A stretch of 64,000 bases of DNA from Artemisia argyi (GCA_030686995.1 CM060696.1:116935449-116999448), one strand, 5' to 3'. Shown: positions 1-12,592, counted from the first letter of the stretch. A program made the numbers and translations. Notes: generated by a model not told the origin, from the letters alone.

Positions 1-360
1 TGGAGTAGGCTGTTTGTTGGGGGTGTGTTGGTATGTTGGTAGTTGATTTTAGTTAAGGGATGTGGTGGTAGGATGGTGGTTGTTTGTCTTGTTAATGTTT
101 ATGTAATCTGTGTTTCTTCTGATGACCGATCATGATGTACCAAGCTTGCCATGAATTAATAAAATTTACTTTTAAGTCTTTACATCTTATTCCACTGAAT
201 ATAGACTATTGACCATCAGCAGGAACATGACCTGAGACCAGACATTCACACAAAACAGAAAAGCACAAAAGAACAACCATAAAATTGTACAATATTAGTA
301 AAAACCTGCAAAAAAAAGTTAGTAAACATAATAATCTACATAAATACAACATGTATAATC

Positions 361-404
361 CTCCCCTGAGGCATATGCCTCCCCTGAGGCTTATGCCTCC
401 CCTC
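361..404 (-). repeat. Three tandem GGGGAGG purine boxes after pol
   Basis: Just downstream of the pol stop (minus sense) a unit of about 20 bases, GCCTCAGGGGAGGCATAAG, recurs nearly three times. Each unit contains the AGGGGAGG core expected of a polypurine tract. The true plus-strand primer site next to the 3' LTR lies outside the window, so these may be duplicated or decoy tracts. Confidence 0.6.
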
Positions 405-415
405 AAACATTGTAT

Positions 416-2845
416 TCAAGGGTTAACCATCCTAATGTTGACAACCAGGTGATTAAACCTTGGCCCATCAAAAGCTTTTGTTAACAAATCATCCACATTA
501 TCATCAGTGTGAATCTTAAGCACTTGAATTAGATGCTTCTCATTAGCATCTCTTATAAAATGGTGCCTAATTTCTATGTGTTTAGTTCTCTTTTGAAAAA
601 TAGGATTTTTAACAATGGAAATAGTACTTTGATTGTCAATGTAGATTTTAGTGTTCATAAAGTTAAACCCATAATCCAACATCTGATTTTGAATCCAAAG
701 TACCTGACCACAGCAATTGGCAGCAGCCACATATTCTGCTTCAGTGGTAGAAGTGGCCACAATGGTTTGTTTCTTACACTGCCAAGAGATGAGTCTTCTT
801 CCCAGAAATTGACAACCTCCTGTTGTGGATTTCCTATCCAAATTAGCTCCAGCATAGTCACTATCACTATATGTCTCCAACACAAATGGTGAATCCCTTG
901 GATACCAAAGACCTAGTTTAGGTTGGCCCTTGATGTACTTGAAAATTTTCTTCACAGCATTTAGATGAGAAGTTAATGGAGTGACTTGATGCCTTGAGCA
1001 AGCACTTACAGCAAAAGTAATGTCAGGCCTAGAGGCTGTGAGATACATGAGTGAGCCAATCATGGATCTATAAAGATGAACATTAACAGCCTCATCTTGC
1101 TCATTTGGATTCTTAAGCTTGTGTGGTTCATATGGAGTGGTAGCAGTCCTCAAAAGTTCAAAGTCAAACTTTTTCAAAATATCTTTAACATATTTCTCCT
1201 GATGAATAAAGATCCCCTCAGGATGTTGTTTGACTTGCAGCCCTAAGAAAAAGGTTAACTCTCCCATTGCACTCATTTGAAATTCACCTTTCATCAAATC
1301 TTCAAATCCCCTGCACCATGATTCTTTTGTGAATCCAAAGATGATGTCATCCACATAGACCTGTACTAGAATTATGTCCCTGGAGTTTTTCTTGATAAAG
1401 AGAGTCTTATCAATAGCACCTCTTCTGTATCCATGCTCCAAAAGAAATGTAGATAATCTAGCATACCATGCTCTTGGTGCTTGGTGAAGTCCATAAAGTG
1501 CCTTAACAACTTTGTAAACCTTCTTAGGATGATGGGGGTCTTCAAAGCCTTGTGGTTGAGTAACATACACCTCCTCTTCTATTTTGCCATAGAGAAAGGC
1601 ACTCTTGACATCCATCTGATAGACCTTAAACCCCATATATGAGGCAAAGGCTAAAAATAGTCGAATGGCCTCAACCCTAGCCACTGGTGCAAAGACCTCA
1701 GTGTAGTCAATACCTTCTTCTTGTCTGAAACCTTGAGCCACTAATCTTGCTTTATTTCTGACCACAATACCTCTGGCATCCCTCTTGCATTTTAAGATCC
1801 ACTTAGTCCCAATTGCAATCTTCCCTGCAGGCAGATCAACAAGTACCCAAACATCTTGATTCTTGAATTGTTGCATCTCTTCCTGCATAGCTTCAACCCA
1901 ACTAGGCTCACTCAAAGCCTGTTTAATGCTTGTGGGTTCAACTTGAGACAAGAAACAAGCAAACAAACAATGCTTCTGATCTGTGTGATTGTCTCTCTTC
2001 TGAGTGGATACATAAGTCAAAAATGCACATTGCCCAAACTTGGTATTCTTAATAGCACTTCTGGTGAGTACCATTGCATTTGGATCACCAAGTATATTAT
2101 CTTGTGGATGTATGGTGTTGATCCTTTTAATGGTAACAGGATTAACATCAATTGAGGTATCAAGATTGGTTAAAGTGGGAGCAAAGTCTTGATCATAAGA
2201 AGCTGATTGAAAAATACGATCACTTTGCTCAACATTAGCAAGATCTGAGGGAGTAGGAAACCTGCCAAATGGTTCATCAAAACTTGTGGAAACTTCAGTA
2301 GAAACAGGAACTTCCGCAGGAACACCTTCAGCAGAATCTCCATCAGCAGAATGAACAGCTGCATCAGTTGATGCTTCAGCAGAACTAGGTTTTTTGCTGT
2401 TTTCAACAGCAACTTGTTTTAAGAGGGCTTCAGTGTCTTGAGCAAACTCAAAACCAAGTCTTTTAGCTTCCTCAGCAGCTGCATGTTCTTGCTTTTTGAG
2501 TCTAGCAAGATCTTCTGCATAAGTTGAATTTTCCACATCATCAGCAGATTGGGCATCAGAGGTTTCTTTGGTAGGAGGATCTACTATCTGGGTGGGTAGA
2601 GTTGTTACAACAATAGTGGGTTCATCACTGTCTGAGTCACTGTCTGAATCATCCTTTAGTGTACCTGCATTATTAGAAGATGACACTTGTATACCTGCAG
2701 ATGGGTTAGCTGTGTGTCTAGCATACCCCAAATAATCAGTAAGATAATCAAGGTCAAAATACCATTCATGACCCTTGCCCTGTACATTAACATTATCCTC
2801 CAAAAATTTCAGGTTAAGTGTCTCTTCAATCTTCTTTGTAGCCAA
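416..2845 (-). CDS. Copia pol: reverse transcriptase and RNase H
   Basis: An 809-residue open frame. Residues 1-50 are the tail of the integrase module, 60-300 an acidic, low-complexity linker (DSDSDSDSD run), about 320-560 the RVT_2 reverse transcriptase with the catalytic YVDD at 497-500 and the copia signature [10 protein letters not shown], and about 655-800 RNase H with acidic residues in SDSDYAG, TEAEY and YIDNQS. It would copy the element RNA into cDNA in cytoplasmic particles. The methionine at the start is internal: the frame really continues the integrase frame, from which it is separated by what looks like one extra T near 2885-2890. No catalytic loss is seen. Confidence 0.93.
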   Translation of the reverse strand: MATKKIEETLNLKFLEDNVNVQGKGHEWYFDLDYLTDYLGYARHTANPSAGIQVSSSNNAGTLKDDSDSDSDSDEPTIVVTTLPTQIVDPPTKETSDAQSADDVENSTYAEDLARLKKQEHAAAEEAKRLGFEFAQDTEALLKQVAVENSKKPSSAEASTDAAVHSADGDSAEGVPAEVPVSTEVSTSFDEPFGRFPTPSDLANVEQSDRIFQSASYDQDFAPTLTNLDTSIDVNPVTIKRINTIHPQDNILGDPNAMVLTRSAIKNTKFGQCAFLTYVSTQKRDNHTDQKHCLFACFLSQVEPTSIKQALSEPSWVEAMQEEMQQFKNQDVWVLVDLPAGKIAIGTKWILKCKRDARGIVVRNKARLVAQGFRQEEGIDYTEVFAPVARVEAIRLFLAFASYMGFKVYQMDVKSAFLYGKIEEEVYVTQPQGFEDPHHPKKVYKVVKALYGLHQAPRAWYARLSTFLLEHGYRRGAIDKTLFIKKNSRDIILVQVYVDDIIFGFTKESWCRGFEDLMKGEFQMSAMGELTFFLGLQVKQHPEGIFIHQEKYVKDILKKFDFELLRTATTPYEPHKLKNPNEQDEAVNVHLYRSMIGSLMYLTASRPDITFAVSACSRHQVTPLTSHLNAVKKIFKYIKGQPKLGLWYPRDSPFVLETYSDSDYAGANLDRKSTTGGCQFLGRRLISWQCKKQTIVATSTTEAEYVAAANCCGQVLWIQNQMLDYGFNFMNTKIYIDNQSTISIVKNPIFQKRTKHIEIRHHFIRDANEKHLIQVLKIHTDDNVDDLLTKAFDGPRFNHLVVNIRMVNP

Positions 2846-2867
2846 ATTATAGACCCTATAAGCCTTG

Positions 2868-4100
2868 CTATGTGCTGAACAAACCTACAATATAACCTTC
2901 AGCAGCTTTTGCTTCAAATTTGCCTAGATGATCACTTGTATTAAGAATGGTCACCTGACAACCAAAAGGTTTCAAGTGTTCAATGGTAGGCTTCTTCCCT
3001 GTCAACAGTTCATAGGGTGTCTTATTATGAGGTCTAGTGATCAACACCCTATTCAATACATAACAGGCAGTACCAACTGCCTCAGTCCAAAACATGGTGG
3101 GAAGCTTAGAGTCAGCAAGCATAGATCTTGCAGCCTCTATAAGGGTTCTATTCTTTCTTTCAGCAACTCCATTCTGTTGTGGAGTCCTAGGAGTGCTATA
3201 ATCTCTTTTGATACCCTTTAAACCACAAAGTTCAATGAGTTTGGCATTTTTGAACTCTGTCTCATTGTCACACCTAATACCTTTAATCTTCTTGTTAAGT
3301 TGATTTTCAGCTAGAGCCATAAACTCTTTGAGTGCCTGAAAGGTTTGATCTTTAGTCACTAAGAAGAATGTCCAACTGAATCTACTGAAAGCACCAGTGA
3401 TCACCAAACAGAAGTACTTATGATCTATACTTCTGATGGATGTAGGACCAAAAAGATCCATGTGAAGCAGCTGCAATGGTTCTGAGATTATGCTCACAGT
3501 GGTAATGGCTTTATAAGAAGCTTTGTGTTGCTTTCCCTTGTTACAAGCCACACAATTATGCTCATTGGTGAAGATCTTGGAAGGAAGTCCATGAACAAGT
3601 CCATGTTTAGCAAGTTTGTTGATGACTTTAAAGTTAACATGTGCCATCCTCCTATGCCATTTTGTAGATTCATCCAAGGATGCTTTAGCCACCAAACAAG
3701 TAAGATCACCTTCTGGCTTGACATCATTCAAGTCAAAGGTATAAAGATTATGGTTTCTTGGAGCCTTAAGTAACACAAGATTATCATCTGGCATTTGGAA
3801 TTCAGGTGAAAGAATGAAACAACCATCTTCAGTGAAAAGCACAGGAAGCTTTTTGTCACAAATTTGTGAGACTGAGAACAAATTGAATCCTTGAAGCTCC
3901 TTCACATAATAGACATTCTCAAAATCCACCTTTGGAGTTCTAATGGTTCCTTTGCCAGTAATCCTTCCTACTCCACTTCTAAACCTCACAATGCCTCCAT
4001 TAATAGGTACAAAGTCTTTCAGCTTCTCTTCATTACCAGACATGTTTCTTGAACAGCCACTATTAACAATACCTAAGTCTTTATAAAGAAGAGGATGTTC
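2868..4100 (-). CDS. Copia pol: protease remnant, GAG-pre-integrase, integrase
   Basis: Open from about 4100 to a stop at 2868; the first methionine is at 4043. The N-terminus carries the protease-like motif VNSGCSR where copia proteases have DSG; the aspartate codon is AAT (Asn) at 4062-4064. Then come the zinc-binding HHCC module (HRRMAH ... CVACNKGK) and the integrase catalytic core with D (LHMDLFGP), D (RCDNETEF) and E (QQNGVAE). It would insert cDNA into the host chromosome. The frame stops early because of a one-base shift and resumes in the 416-2845 frame. The gag stop lies 47 bases upstream, in another frame. Confidence 0.9.
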   Translation of the reverse strand, partial: EHPLLYKDLGIVNSGCSRNMSGNEEKLKDFVPINGGIVRFRSGVGRITGKGTIRTPKVDFENVYYVKELQGFNLFSVSQICDKKLPVLFTEDGCFILSPEFQMPDDNLVLLKAPRNHNLYTFDLNDVKPEGDLTCLVAKASLDESTKWHRRMAHVNFKVINKLAKHGLVHGLPSKIFTNEHNCVACNKGKQHKASYKAITTVSIISEPLQLLHMDLFGPTSIRSIDHKYFCLVITGAFSRFSWTFFLVTKDQTFQALKEFMALAENQLNKKIKGIRCDNETEFKNAKLIELCGLKGIKRDYSTPRTPQQNGVAERKNRTLIEAARSMLADSKLPTMFWTEAVGTACYVLNRVLITRPHNKTPYELLTGKKPTIEHLKPFGCQVTILNTSDHLGKFEAKAAEGYIVGLFST

Positions 4101-4147
4101 CTACAACAAAGAAAGTTAATATACAACAACAACAAATAATATTAGAC

Positions 4148-7042
4148 TTAAGTCATGAAAGACTTGAGCCTGCCCTGTGAATCATTCTGATGAACCCAAG
4201 ATGATGAGTTAGATCCACAATTGTTCCTGGATGCCCTGTAGTTAAATGGTCTTTTATATGTCCAAGAACAATCTGCTGAGGACTTTTCAGCAGAATCCCA
4301 ATTACCCCTTCCCATATGCATTGGGTCAGTATATTCATACCAATGATTAGCACCATTAAATGGTTGAAAACCATATCTATTTCTATTGGTATTCATACAT
4401 CTATTGTTAAAATCAGACCTATTGGAATAAATAAGCCAATCAGCTGGAGTGGAATACATTCTGCTGACATGATAATTGGCCTGTGAGGGTTTGGTATTAG
4501 TCCACTTATGTCTAGGTCTATTGTTCACAACAGAAACACCCATCCTCTTTTCATGAAAATCACAATCCTTAATTAAATGCAACTTGCTACCACAAACAAA
4601 ACACTTCTTTTTCTTATAAGATTTATTAAATCCAAAAGATGTCTTATTAAACATAGAATTATTCAAACAAACATCAGAAACAGAATTGTTTTGTAAATAC
4701 TGAAAGGAATTGTTTTCATAAGAAGTAAATAACAAGTCTTCAGAAGAGGCTGGTTGATAAAAAACTTCATCAGCAGCAACTTCAGAGTCCACAGACTTGT
4801 AGGTTGACTTGTCGGAAATCTTTGTTGAGGACTTGGGTGAGTCTGACTTGGTCTTGGAATCACAGCTGGCATAACTAGAGGTCTCTGAGGTCTTGTCCCT
4901 GGAAGAACAAGATACATAAGTGTTAGATTCATTACTAGAGATACTTCTAGTGTCAGGGGAGTGATTAATCCTAATGCCAGTGGTTTCCTTTGATGCAGGT
5001 GAATCAGACTTATGGGATGTGGGTTTAAGGGTTCCTATGGTTGGACAGTCTTCAGACTTATTTGGCAAGTCTTTAGACTTTTTACCAAAGAGATGGTGTG
5101 AACCATCAAAGTCAGAAGTTTTGGTGGTAGGCATAAATACCCCTCTGATAGGTCCTGGTACAACATTCATTCCCCCTTCCTTAACATATTTTACTGGCTT
5201 TTGAAATTCTAGGACAGGTTCAGGGTCAAAAACACTGGATATATCAGGGTAAGTTAACTCCTCTGGATCAATATATTTATCATACCCTAAAGCTCTTCTA
5301 GACCTAACAGATTGACTACTATCAATCAGTTTTTCTAAATGTGAAGACCCTTCTTGCCACTTCTTACGATCAGCTACTTCTTTATTCAATTTCTCTTGTA
5401 AAACATCTTTCTCAGATTGAATTCTAGCTTTTTCTTTTTCAGAAAATTTCAATTCATTGCTAGCACATTCTAAATCTCTACTCAAAACTCTAATTTTTTC
5501 CTCATAAGCCAATTGATTTTGTTGAAACCACACTTTTTGTTGTTCTAAAGTTTTAAAAGCTTCTTTGTAAGTTGCAGCTTCAATAAAACAAGCATTATAT
5601 TTTGGTTTCATATCATCATAAGCTTCTTTTAGAGTTGTATATTTAGAATCACAATCACAAGCACAAGTAGATACCTGAGGAGAGATTCCCATGAGACCAA
5701 AACTATCATCACAAGTAGCCATGCAGGAGATTTGAGGAGAGTTGCTTGTATCATCATCATGCTCATTCCAATCCACACTAGTATCAATAGCAGTGATCAA
5801 GGCCTTTGATTCTCCAGCTTCCAATTCTTTCTTCTTGTATGCTGAATACCTGGTGCTGGCTTCACCTTTCTTGGCTGTGCATTCTCTTGCAAAGTGACCA
5901 ATTTCTCCACAAGCATAACACTTCACCTTTCTTCTATCAAACCTAGCTGCATCTTTGCCTTCAACATTGAGCTTTTTACCAACCTTTTGCTCAAATCGCC
6001 TCACCTTGAGAGATAGCATGGCCATTTGCCACTTTAAGTCCAATTCTTCTAAAGCAAGTTCATCAATTTGCTCAAAGTCTTCATAAGCAATTTGTTGCTG
6101 TTTATCAACTTCAGCAACAAATGAATGAAGTACATCTTCCATCACATTGCTAATCTTAGGATGAGTTATTGGATTAGCACTTGAAAAAGACAATGTGGTC
6201 ATTGGAAGACTTTGGCTTGGAGTGGATGGACTTGAGTAAACCTGTGGTGTTGGGGATGAGCTTGCATAGGTATGTGGCATGTAGTTTGAATTAGAACTGA
6301 CAAATGCAGATTGTGAAGGAGTTGCTGCATATGGAGAGAATCCTTTTATGTCACCTTCTAAAGCTCTGAGTTTGTTGTATAAATCATCAAAGGTTAGATA
6401 GTCCAAGCCACCTTTGGTTTTCAATGATATACTCACCTGAGACCATGAGGGAGGCAAGGCTCTTAAAAACCTAGAGTTCACCTCCTCATTATCAGGTCTG
6501 GCCAACAACTGATTCAAGTGACTCAAAATCTTCTGAAACCTGTCATAACCTTTGTGAAGACCTTCCTCTTCAGTGATCTTGAATTCTTGGAACTCCATTT
6601 TCAACATACTTTTCCTCATCCTCTTTGATTCTTCATTCCCACCAAATCTGGCTTTTATGGCCCACCAGATTTCTCTGGGATCAGACATGGAATGAAAATC
6701 TCCCATGTGGTCATCAGGGATGGCCTGCAACAATATGGTTCTAGCTTTGTTTTCCCTTTGTATAGCAAGAATTTCATCAGCAGAAACAGGTTCTAGTATT
6801 GTTACTTTCCCATTAGCATCAACACTTTGCTTTTTAGGACGACAACCATTGAGTATAACATTCCAGAGGTTATGATCAACACTTGCAATCCAATTCTGCA
6901 TCTTCATGGCCCAGATTTCATACTCATCCTTCCTAAGAAAAGGAAGTTTTGCATTGCTGTTGGAGAAGGCCACTTGTTGTAGTTGTTGAGTGAGAGAGCC
7001 TGCTTCAGAGAGAGCAACATCACCACCTGGTTTGTCTCCCAT
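4148..7042 (-). CDS. Copia gag, 964 residues, two zinc knuckles
   Basis: Particle structural protein. The start at 7042 lies 55 bases inside the primer binding site. Residues about 30-230 form the UBN2/retrotrans_gag domain (W-rich, KARFGGNEESKRMRKS). A CCHC zinc knuckle, CYACGEIGHFAREC, is at 375-388; a long region of heptad-like Lys/Glu/Leu follows at roughly 460-580; a second CX2CX4HX4C knuckle, CFVCGSKLHLIKDC, lies in the C-terminal third. At 964 residues it is much longer than a typical copia gag of 250-450; such extended gags are common in Asteraceae copia elements as I remember them. The frame is uninterrupted, so this copy may be recent. Confidence 0.92.
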   Translation of the reverse strand: MGDKPGGDVALSEAGSLTQQLQQVAFSNSNAKLPFLRKDEYEIWAMKMQNWIASVDHNLWNVILNGCRPKKQSVDANGKVTILEPVSADEILAIQRENKARTILLQAIPDDHMGDFHSMSDPREIWWAIKARFGGNEESKRMRKSMLKMEFQEFKITEEEGLHKGYDRFQKILSHLNQLLARPDNEEVNSRFLRALPPSWSQVSISLKTKGGLDYLTFDDLYNKLRALEGDIKGFSPYAATPSQSAFVSSNSNYMPHTYASSSPTPQVYSSPSTPSQSLPMTTLSFSSANPITHPKISNVMEDVLHSFVAEVDKQQQIAYEDFEQIDELALEELDLKWQMAMLSLKVRRFEQKVGKKLNVEGKDAARFDRRKVKCYACGEIGHFARECTAKKGEASTRYSAYKKKELEAGESKALITAIDTSVDWNEHDDDTSNSPQISCMATCDDSFGLMGISPQVSTCACDCDSKYTTLKEAYDDMKPKYNACFIEAATYKEAFKTLEQQKVWFQQNQLAYEEKIRVLSRDLECASNELKFSEKEKARIQSEKDVLQEKLNKEVADRKKWQEGSSHLEKLIDSSQSVRSRRALGYDKYIDPEELTYPDISSVFDPEPVLEFQKPVKYVKEGGMNVVPGPIRGVFMPTTKTSDFDGSHHLFGKKSKDLPNKSEDCPTIGTLKPTSHKSDSPASKETTGIRINHSPDTRSISSNESNTYVSCSSRDKTSETSSYASCDSKTKSDSPKSSTKISDKSTYKSVDSEVAADEVFYQPASSEDLLFTSYENNSFQYLQNNSVSDVCLNNSMFNKTSFGFNKSYKKKKCFVCGSKLHLIKDCDFHEKRMGVSVVNNRPRHKWTNTKPSQANYHVSRMYSTPADWLIYSNRSDFNNRCMNTNRNRYGFQPFNGANHWYEYTDPMHMGRGNWDSAEKSSADCSWTYKRPFNYRASRNNCGSNSSSWVHQNDSQGRLKSFMT

Positions 7043-7096
7043 TGGTATTGATTGAGTAGTTATGTGATTGTGTAGAGGTTACAGAGAGTATCTAGT

Positions 7097-7109
7097 GGCT
7101 CTGATACCA
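7097..7109 (-). promoter_or_regulatory. Primer binding site, tRNA-iMet type
   Basis: On the minus strand TGGTATCAGAGCC, the standard complement of the 3' end of plant initiator tRNA-Met, two bases inside the LTR end. It fixes the direction of the element. Confidence 0.92.
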
Positions 7110-7111
7110 CT

Positions 7112-7550
7112 TGTAGGGATCTATTCCTTGATAGATCACGAGCCAATAGATCGTTAGCCAACTAATGTAATCACTAGCTAGACTAAGTTAGATAATCTCT
7201 GTGAGTTTGTAATTATGCGGAATATAAAAACAAACGTATACTAAACTTGATCCTCTATGGATCGATAATATTAATAAAACTTCGTACTAAAACTTGTTTT
7301 TATTACAATGACCTAAGGTTCCTTATATACTAGTGAAAACCCTAACCTTTCTTACAAGAAATGAATAATGAAAAACTAATAAAAGATATTCTACATATCT
7401 TGTCCTAAAATACATAAGTTATATCCACGGTTAAACTCTATCCGTAGGATCTATGATCGTCCGCAGGAACCATTCGTCAGCAGAAAGTCACTAAGCCTTC
7501 CGCAGGAACCTGTCAGCAGTATCTTCAATAATTCCTTACATACATAGTTC
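7112..7550 (-). repeat. 5' LTR of the copia element at 1-7550
   Basis: Starts TGTAGGGATC in plus sense, that is ...CCCTACA at its 3' end in element sense, directly before the primer site. In element sense a TATA box, AGTATATAAGG, lies at about 7320-7334, with AT-rich R/U5 sequence after it. The outer end is not certain: TGTATGTAAGG (minus sense, from about 7544) is the likeliest TG start. No second LTR is present to compare. Confidence 0.75.
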
Positions 7551-7656
7551 TCAATATTGGGCGGCAATATTCAAAATTACTCCCGCCACGCTGTCCGCTG
7601 TTTTGATTAGTCTAGCATCCGCGGCTACGAGCCGCGCACACTAGACTGGGGGGACA

Positions 7657-8128
7657 TGATGATGTATAGTCTATATTTGGGCCACAAGCCCAAATGATAA
7701 ACATTACTAAGGCCCAAAGCCACCATGCGTGGGCTATTATAACTGGGGCCGCATCAATATTAGGAATGGGCTCACGTAAGCCCAACTAAAATATATACGG
7801 TTTAGATAAGGATCTCCTATCTATGGAATAGATATCCTTAAACCGGATAAGCACCACGTGTGCGAAACGTAGGGAGCACGAAACCTACAAGGATTCTGCG
7901 CCTATATAAGGAATGACATAATTCTTATTAAAGGTACGATTCACAAACCCTAAACTCTTTACAAGAACCCTAAATCGATTACTTACTCTCTCGCCGGAGT
8001 CTAATCGTAGGAGACAATCCCACGATAAGCCTAACGGCGTTGTTTACTTTCTTAGTGCGCAGGTTTCAAACATTAAGAAGCGAATTGGTACGAGAGCAAG
8101 AGTCCAAACCAGGAACGCCCAACTTTTG

Positions 8129-8130
<2 letters not shown>
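7657..8130 (+). repeat. LTR (or LTR fragment) of a second, gypsy-like element
   Basis: A polypurine tract, CTGGGGGGACA, ends at 7656 and is followed by TGATGATGTATAG, the normal layout for the 3' end of an LTR element on the plus strand. The block carries a TATA box (CTATATAAGG, about 7902-7911) followed by CCCTAAA-rich leader sequence. The right end runs into the (AT)n array and is not defined. About 100 bases to its left (7555-7656) would be its internal 3' UTR, including a GC hairpin (GCGGCT-ACG-AGCCGC) near 7621-7635. The gypsy assignment is by general look only. Confidence 0.5.

Positions 8131-8133
<3 letters not shown>

Positions 8134-8197
<64 letters not shown>
8134..8197. repeat. (AT)n microsatellite
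   Basis: About 32 uninterrupted AT dinucleotides. Confidence 0.95.
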
Positions 8198-8200
<3 letters not shown>

Positions 8201-8267
8201 AACGACTTTTTAGGGATTTATCTGTGTTTATACATACCTTTATCAATAATACGCTACAAAATAAATC

Positions 8268-8345
8268 CCAAGAATTGTGTTGATCTAGTGGTAATCATAT
8301 GTGTTAATTTTCCAAACAACCCAAGTTCAATTCTTTACATGGTCA
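8268..8345 (+). mobile_element. SINE-like tRNA-derived sequence
   Basis: Contains a pol III A-box-like stretch (GATCTAGTGGTAATC) and, about 40 bases on, a B-box-like stretch (AAGTTCAATTC), the spacing and wording of plant Au-type SINEs. No target duplication or clear tail was found, so it is probably a fragment. Confidence 0.45.
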
Positions 8346-10094
<1,749 letters not shown>

Positions 10095-10235
10095 CCACCT
10101 ACACTTTACAAAAATTTTCCCACACGCTGACGTGGCGGAGTGTTGATTGGTTGGTTTTCTGTGGGCCACAGAAAACCAACCAATCAATACTCCGCCACGT
10201 CAGCGTGTGGGAAAATTTTTGTAAAGTGTAGGTGG
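10095..10235. mobile_element. 141-bp foldback element (near-perfect hairpin)
   Basis: CCACCTACACTTTACAAAAA at the left is mirrored by the reverse complement at the right, and the two 70-base arms meet at CTGTGGGCCACAG. Only one or two mismatches are visible (GTGTTGATT versus AATCAATAC). No coding capacity. No clear target duplication (TAG on both sides is possible). Confidence 0.8.
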
Positions 10236-10710
10236 GTGTAGCACACCTCGCATTATATATGAGATTTATGTCCTTTTTATTTTTTTAAATTCAAGTGGGT
10301 CCTGAAAGTATGTATTTCGTTGCAATATATATGTGAAATTTGGCTCACTGCACTTTTGCAGCGAGAAAGGTGGCTTTTTTGGGGATGAAACAAAAACCAA
10401 CCCTCTGCGAGGCAACATGTTGTGACAGGTGCCTCTGCAGTAATTTTCGCTATAATATACTTGTTCATAGGTTGTCACAGTTTAAAATTAGTTGCGAACT
10501 CATGCTGTGGTAGAAAACTTAATTATACTAAATGAGGCTGTGTTTCTGATTTGGCATGTTGCTGATCCTTAGTTCATGATGCAGAATTTCATGGTGAGTC
10601 TTCATGGTTATATATGGACCTATATATGATCTCCTCTTTTTAAGTGTCGCAAAGGTTGAAATTTCACCTCATAATCATAGATGTATCAGAATTGACCATA
10701 TGTTTAAGAG

Positions 10711-11030
10711 GAGGTAATTCTCTATGTGCACCGGTCGACCAAAGTTTATACCTTTTTTAGACTAAAAAAAATGTGACTTCTCAAAATGCCTCTTATCCCC
10801 AATCCCTAAATGTCGTCAAGTGTCCAATACAAGTACAAGTCGCCCAAGTCGCCTAGGAACTCTTGTCTTCGTTATTGCACTTGTATGAGATACTTGTAAA
10901 CATTTAAAAGGTGGAAGACAAGTCGCCCAAATCGCTTAAGTCTCCTGGGTCATTTTGAAAAGTTACTTTTTTTTTTTTGTCTAGAAAACGTATAGACTTT
11001 GGGCGACCGGGACACATAGAAAATTACCTC
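10711..11030. mobile_element. MITE with ~75-bp inverted ends, in rhomboid intron
   Basis: GAGGTAATTCTCTATGTG... on the left is mirrored at the right end (...CACATAGAAAATTACCTC), including GGTCGACCAAAGT and the poly-A/T stretch. 320 bp, no coding. The middle holds repeated AAGTCGCC boxes. Target duplication not clear. Confidence 0.75.
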
Positions 11031-11810
11031 GATCTGTGTTTAATTTATCTTGGATAAAAACTTGTCATATATACACAAAACAAAAATTGCACGGTAAATC
11101 ACATTACAACATCAACACAACATTTAAGAAACTGATTACAATAGCACTTAGAGAAATTGTTAGTACGCATGATGGTGAAACTTTTTTATGATAAAAATTA
11201 TTCAAACTAAGTAATGGTAATGATGAACTATATATTGGATTAGATATTGAAGATGGTTGTTATAAACTTATATTTGCCTAATCATTGTAACTATTTAATT
11301 TCCTAATTGTTTCATGACTTCATCTTCGCACAGGTAAATTTGGGCAACTTTAGAAGTGGACGCCTCCATACTATGATAACAAGTGGTTTCAGTCATTTTG
11401 AAGCTGACCATATTGTTATAAACATGATTTGTTTTTACTTCCACGGGAAGAAGGTAAGTTCACATGCCTTATAACTTCCATGCACCTATTCAAGTTGACA
11501 TAATTTTAGGGCTCTTCTAAATTTAGACAACTTAATTATTTAAACTTTATAAATTAAAGTTCAATGTATCTAAGAAGGATTTCTTCTAATTTTGTTTGGT
11601 GACATTTGTTGTTCATTTACAGCTTTTTGTAATATAAAGAGATACGTATTTTCTTCGGGTAAAAGAACAAAACTCCGCTTCGTATAGACTGTATCCATTT
11701 CAGAAATACTTATCAAAGTTTATGAAAACAAAAATTGATTTACTATTCAATATGTTGAAAGCCGGAGTCATTAAAGTCAAAATAACGATTTTTGGTGACA
11801 TACTGACATC

Positions 11811-12385
11811 CAAGGCTGTCAAGATCGCGATCCCACGCAGGATCGTTTTTGTCTTTGCAAGATCGAGATCGTAAGATCGGATCGCGATCCTACGATCCTA
11901 CCAATTTGTCATATTTTGTAAATAAATGATATACGAGTCAAACTGTTTTATATTTCTACTCAACGTCAAAGATAAGTTCATATACTATCCTCTTGAAAAT
12001 GACAAAGTTTAAATTTCAAACACTAAAGTAATAGTAAAATACAAAAAAGTCAAGTTTCAATCGTTACATTAACGATTTAGTGCAATAATATTACATAACA
12101 TATGTCCTAAATGTCTCAAAACATACGAGCCATCAACATGATTTCAAGAAACCAAACGTTTCATAAGTGGTATTACAAAACATACCTTTTGATTAGTTTA
12201 ATCACAGTGAAGTAAAGTAAATTAAACTATTGAACACTTTTTAGACTATAATCTATTCAGAAAAGTAGAAAACTATGTATAAACTATAATCTATTTAGAA
12301 AATGAAACAATAGTGGTTTACTCATTAGACATTAGTAAAACACACATTTGTTTTTTTGGCCTAAGCAAGTGGGATGGACTTAAAA

Positions 12386-12429
<44 letters not shown>

Positions 12430-12592
12430 GAACTCGGATCGCGTGTCGATCCTACGATCTTACGTGCGATCCTACGATCCTACTTACGATCCTACCTCAG
12501 ATGCGATCCTACCACGATCCTACACGATTTTGACTGATGTGCACGTAAGATCGTACGATCTTACGTGTAAACTCGCGAGTTTGACAGCCTTG
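11811..12592. mobile_element. Non-autonomous hAT element
   Basis: Ends CAAGGCTGTCAA and TTGACAGCCTTG form a 12-base perfect inverted repeat, flanked by an exact 8-bp duplication CTGACATC (11803-11810 and 12593-12600), as hAT transposases make. 782 bp, no transposase. Both subterminal regions are full of ACGATCCTAC / AAGATCG boxes, probably transposase binding sites. It contains a run of 37 A at 12391-12427. It lies in the rhomboid intron 11454-12645. Confidence 0.9.

Larger units (their letters stand above)
1..7550 (-). mobile_element. Ty1/copia LTR retrotransposon, large gag, partial
   Basis: A copia-order element read on the minus strand: LTR (from 7112 rightward), tRNA-iMet primer binding site (7097-7109), gag (7042-4148), protease/integrase (4100-2868), RT/RNase H (2845-416), then purine-rich repeats at 361-404 and a non-coding tail. 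The domain order integrase before RT is what defines copia. The 3' LTR is not in the window: nothing in 1-360 resembles the LTR at 7112. The coding part is young-looking, with only a frameshift between integrase and RT and a frame change between gag and pol. The right end of the 5' LTR is uncertain (7540-7553). Confidence 0.9.

Noticed and set aside
4100..4153. Spliced intron between gag and pol called as a feature
   Set aside because: The acceptor-like site is good, but no convincing donor was found; left as a finding only.
7112..7550. Matching 3' LTR at 1-360 for the first copia
   Set aside because: The two regions share no alignable sequence; the 3' LTR must lie outside the window.
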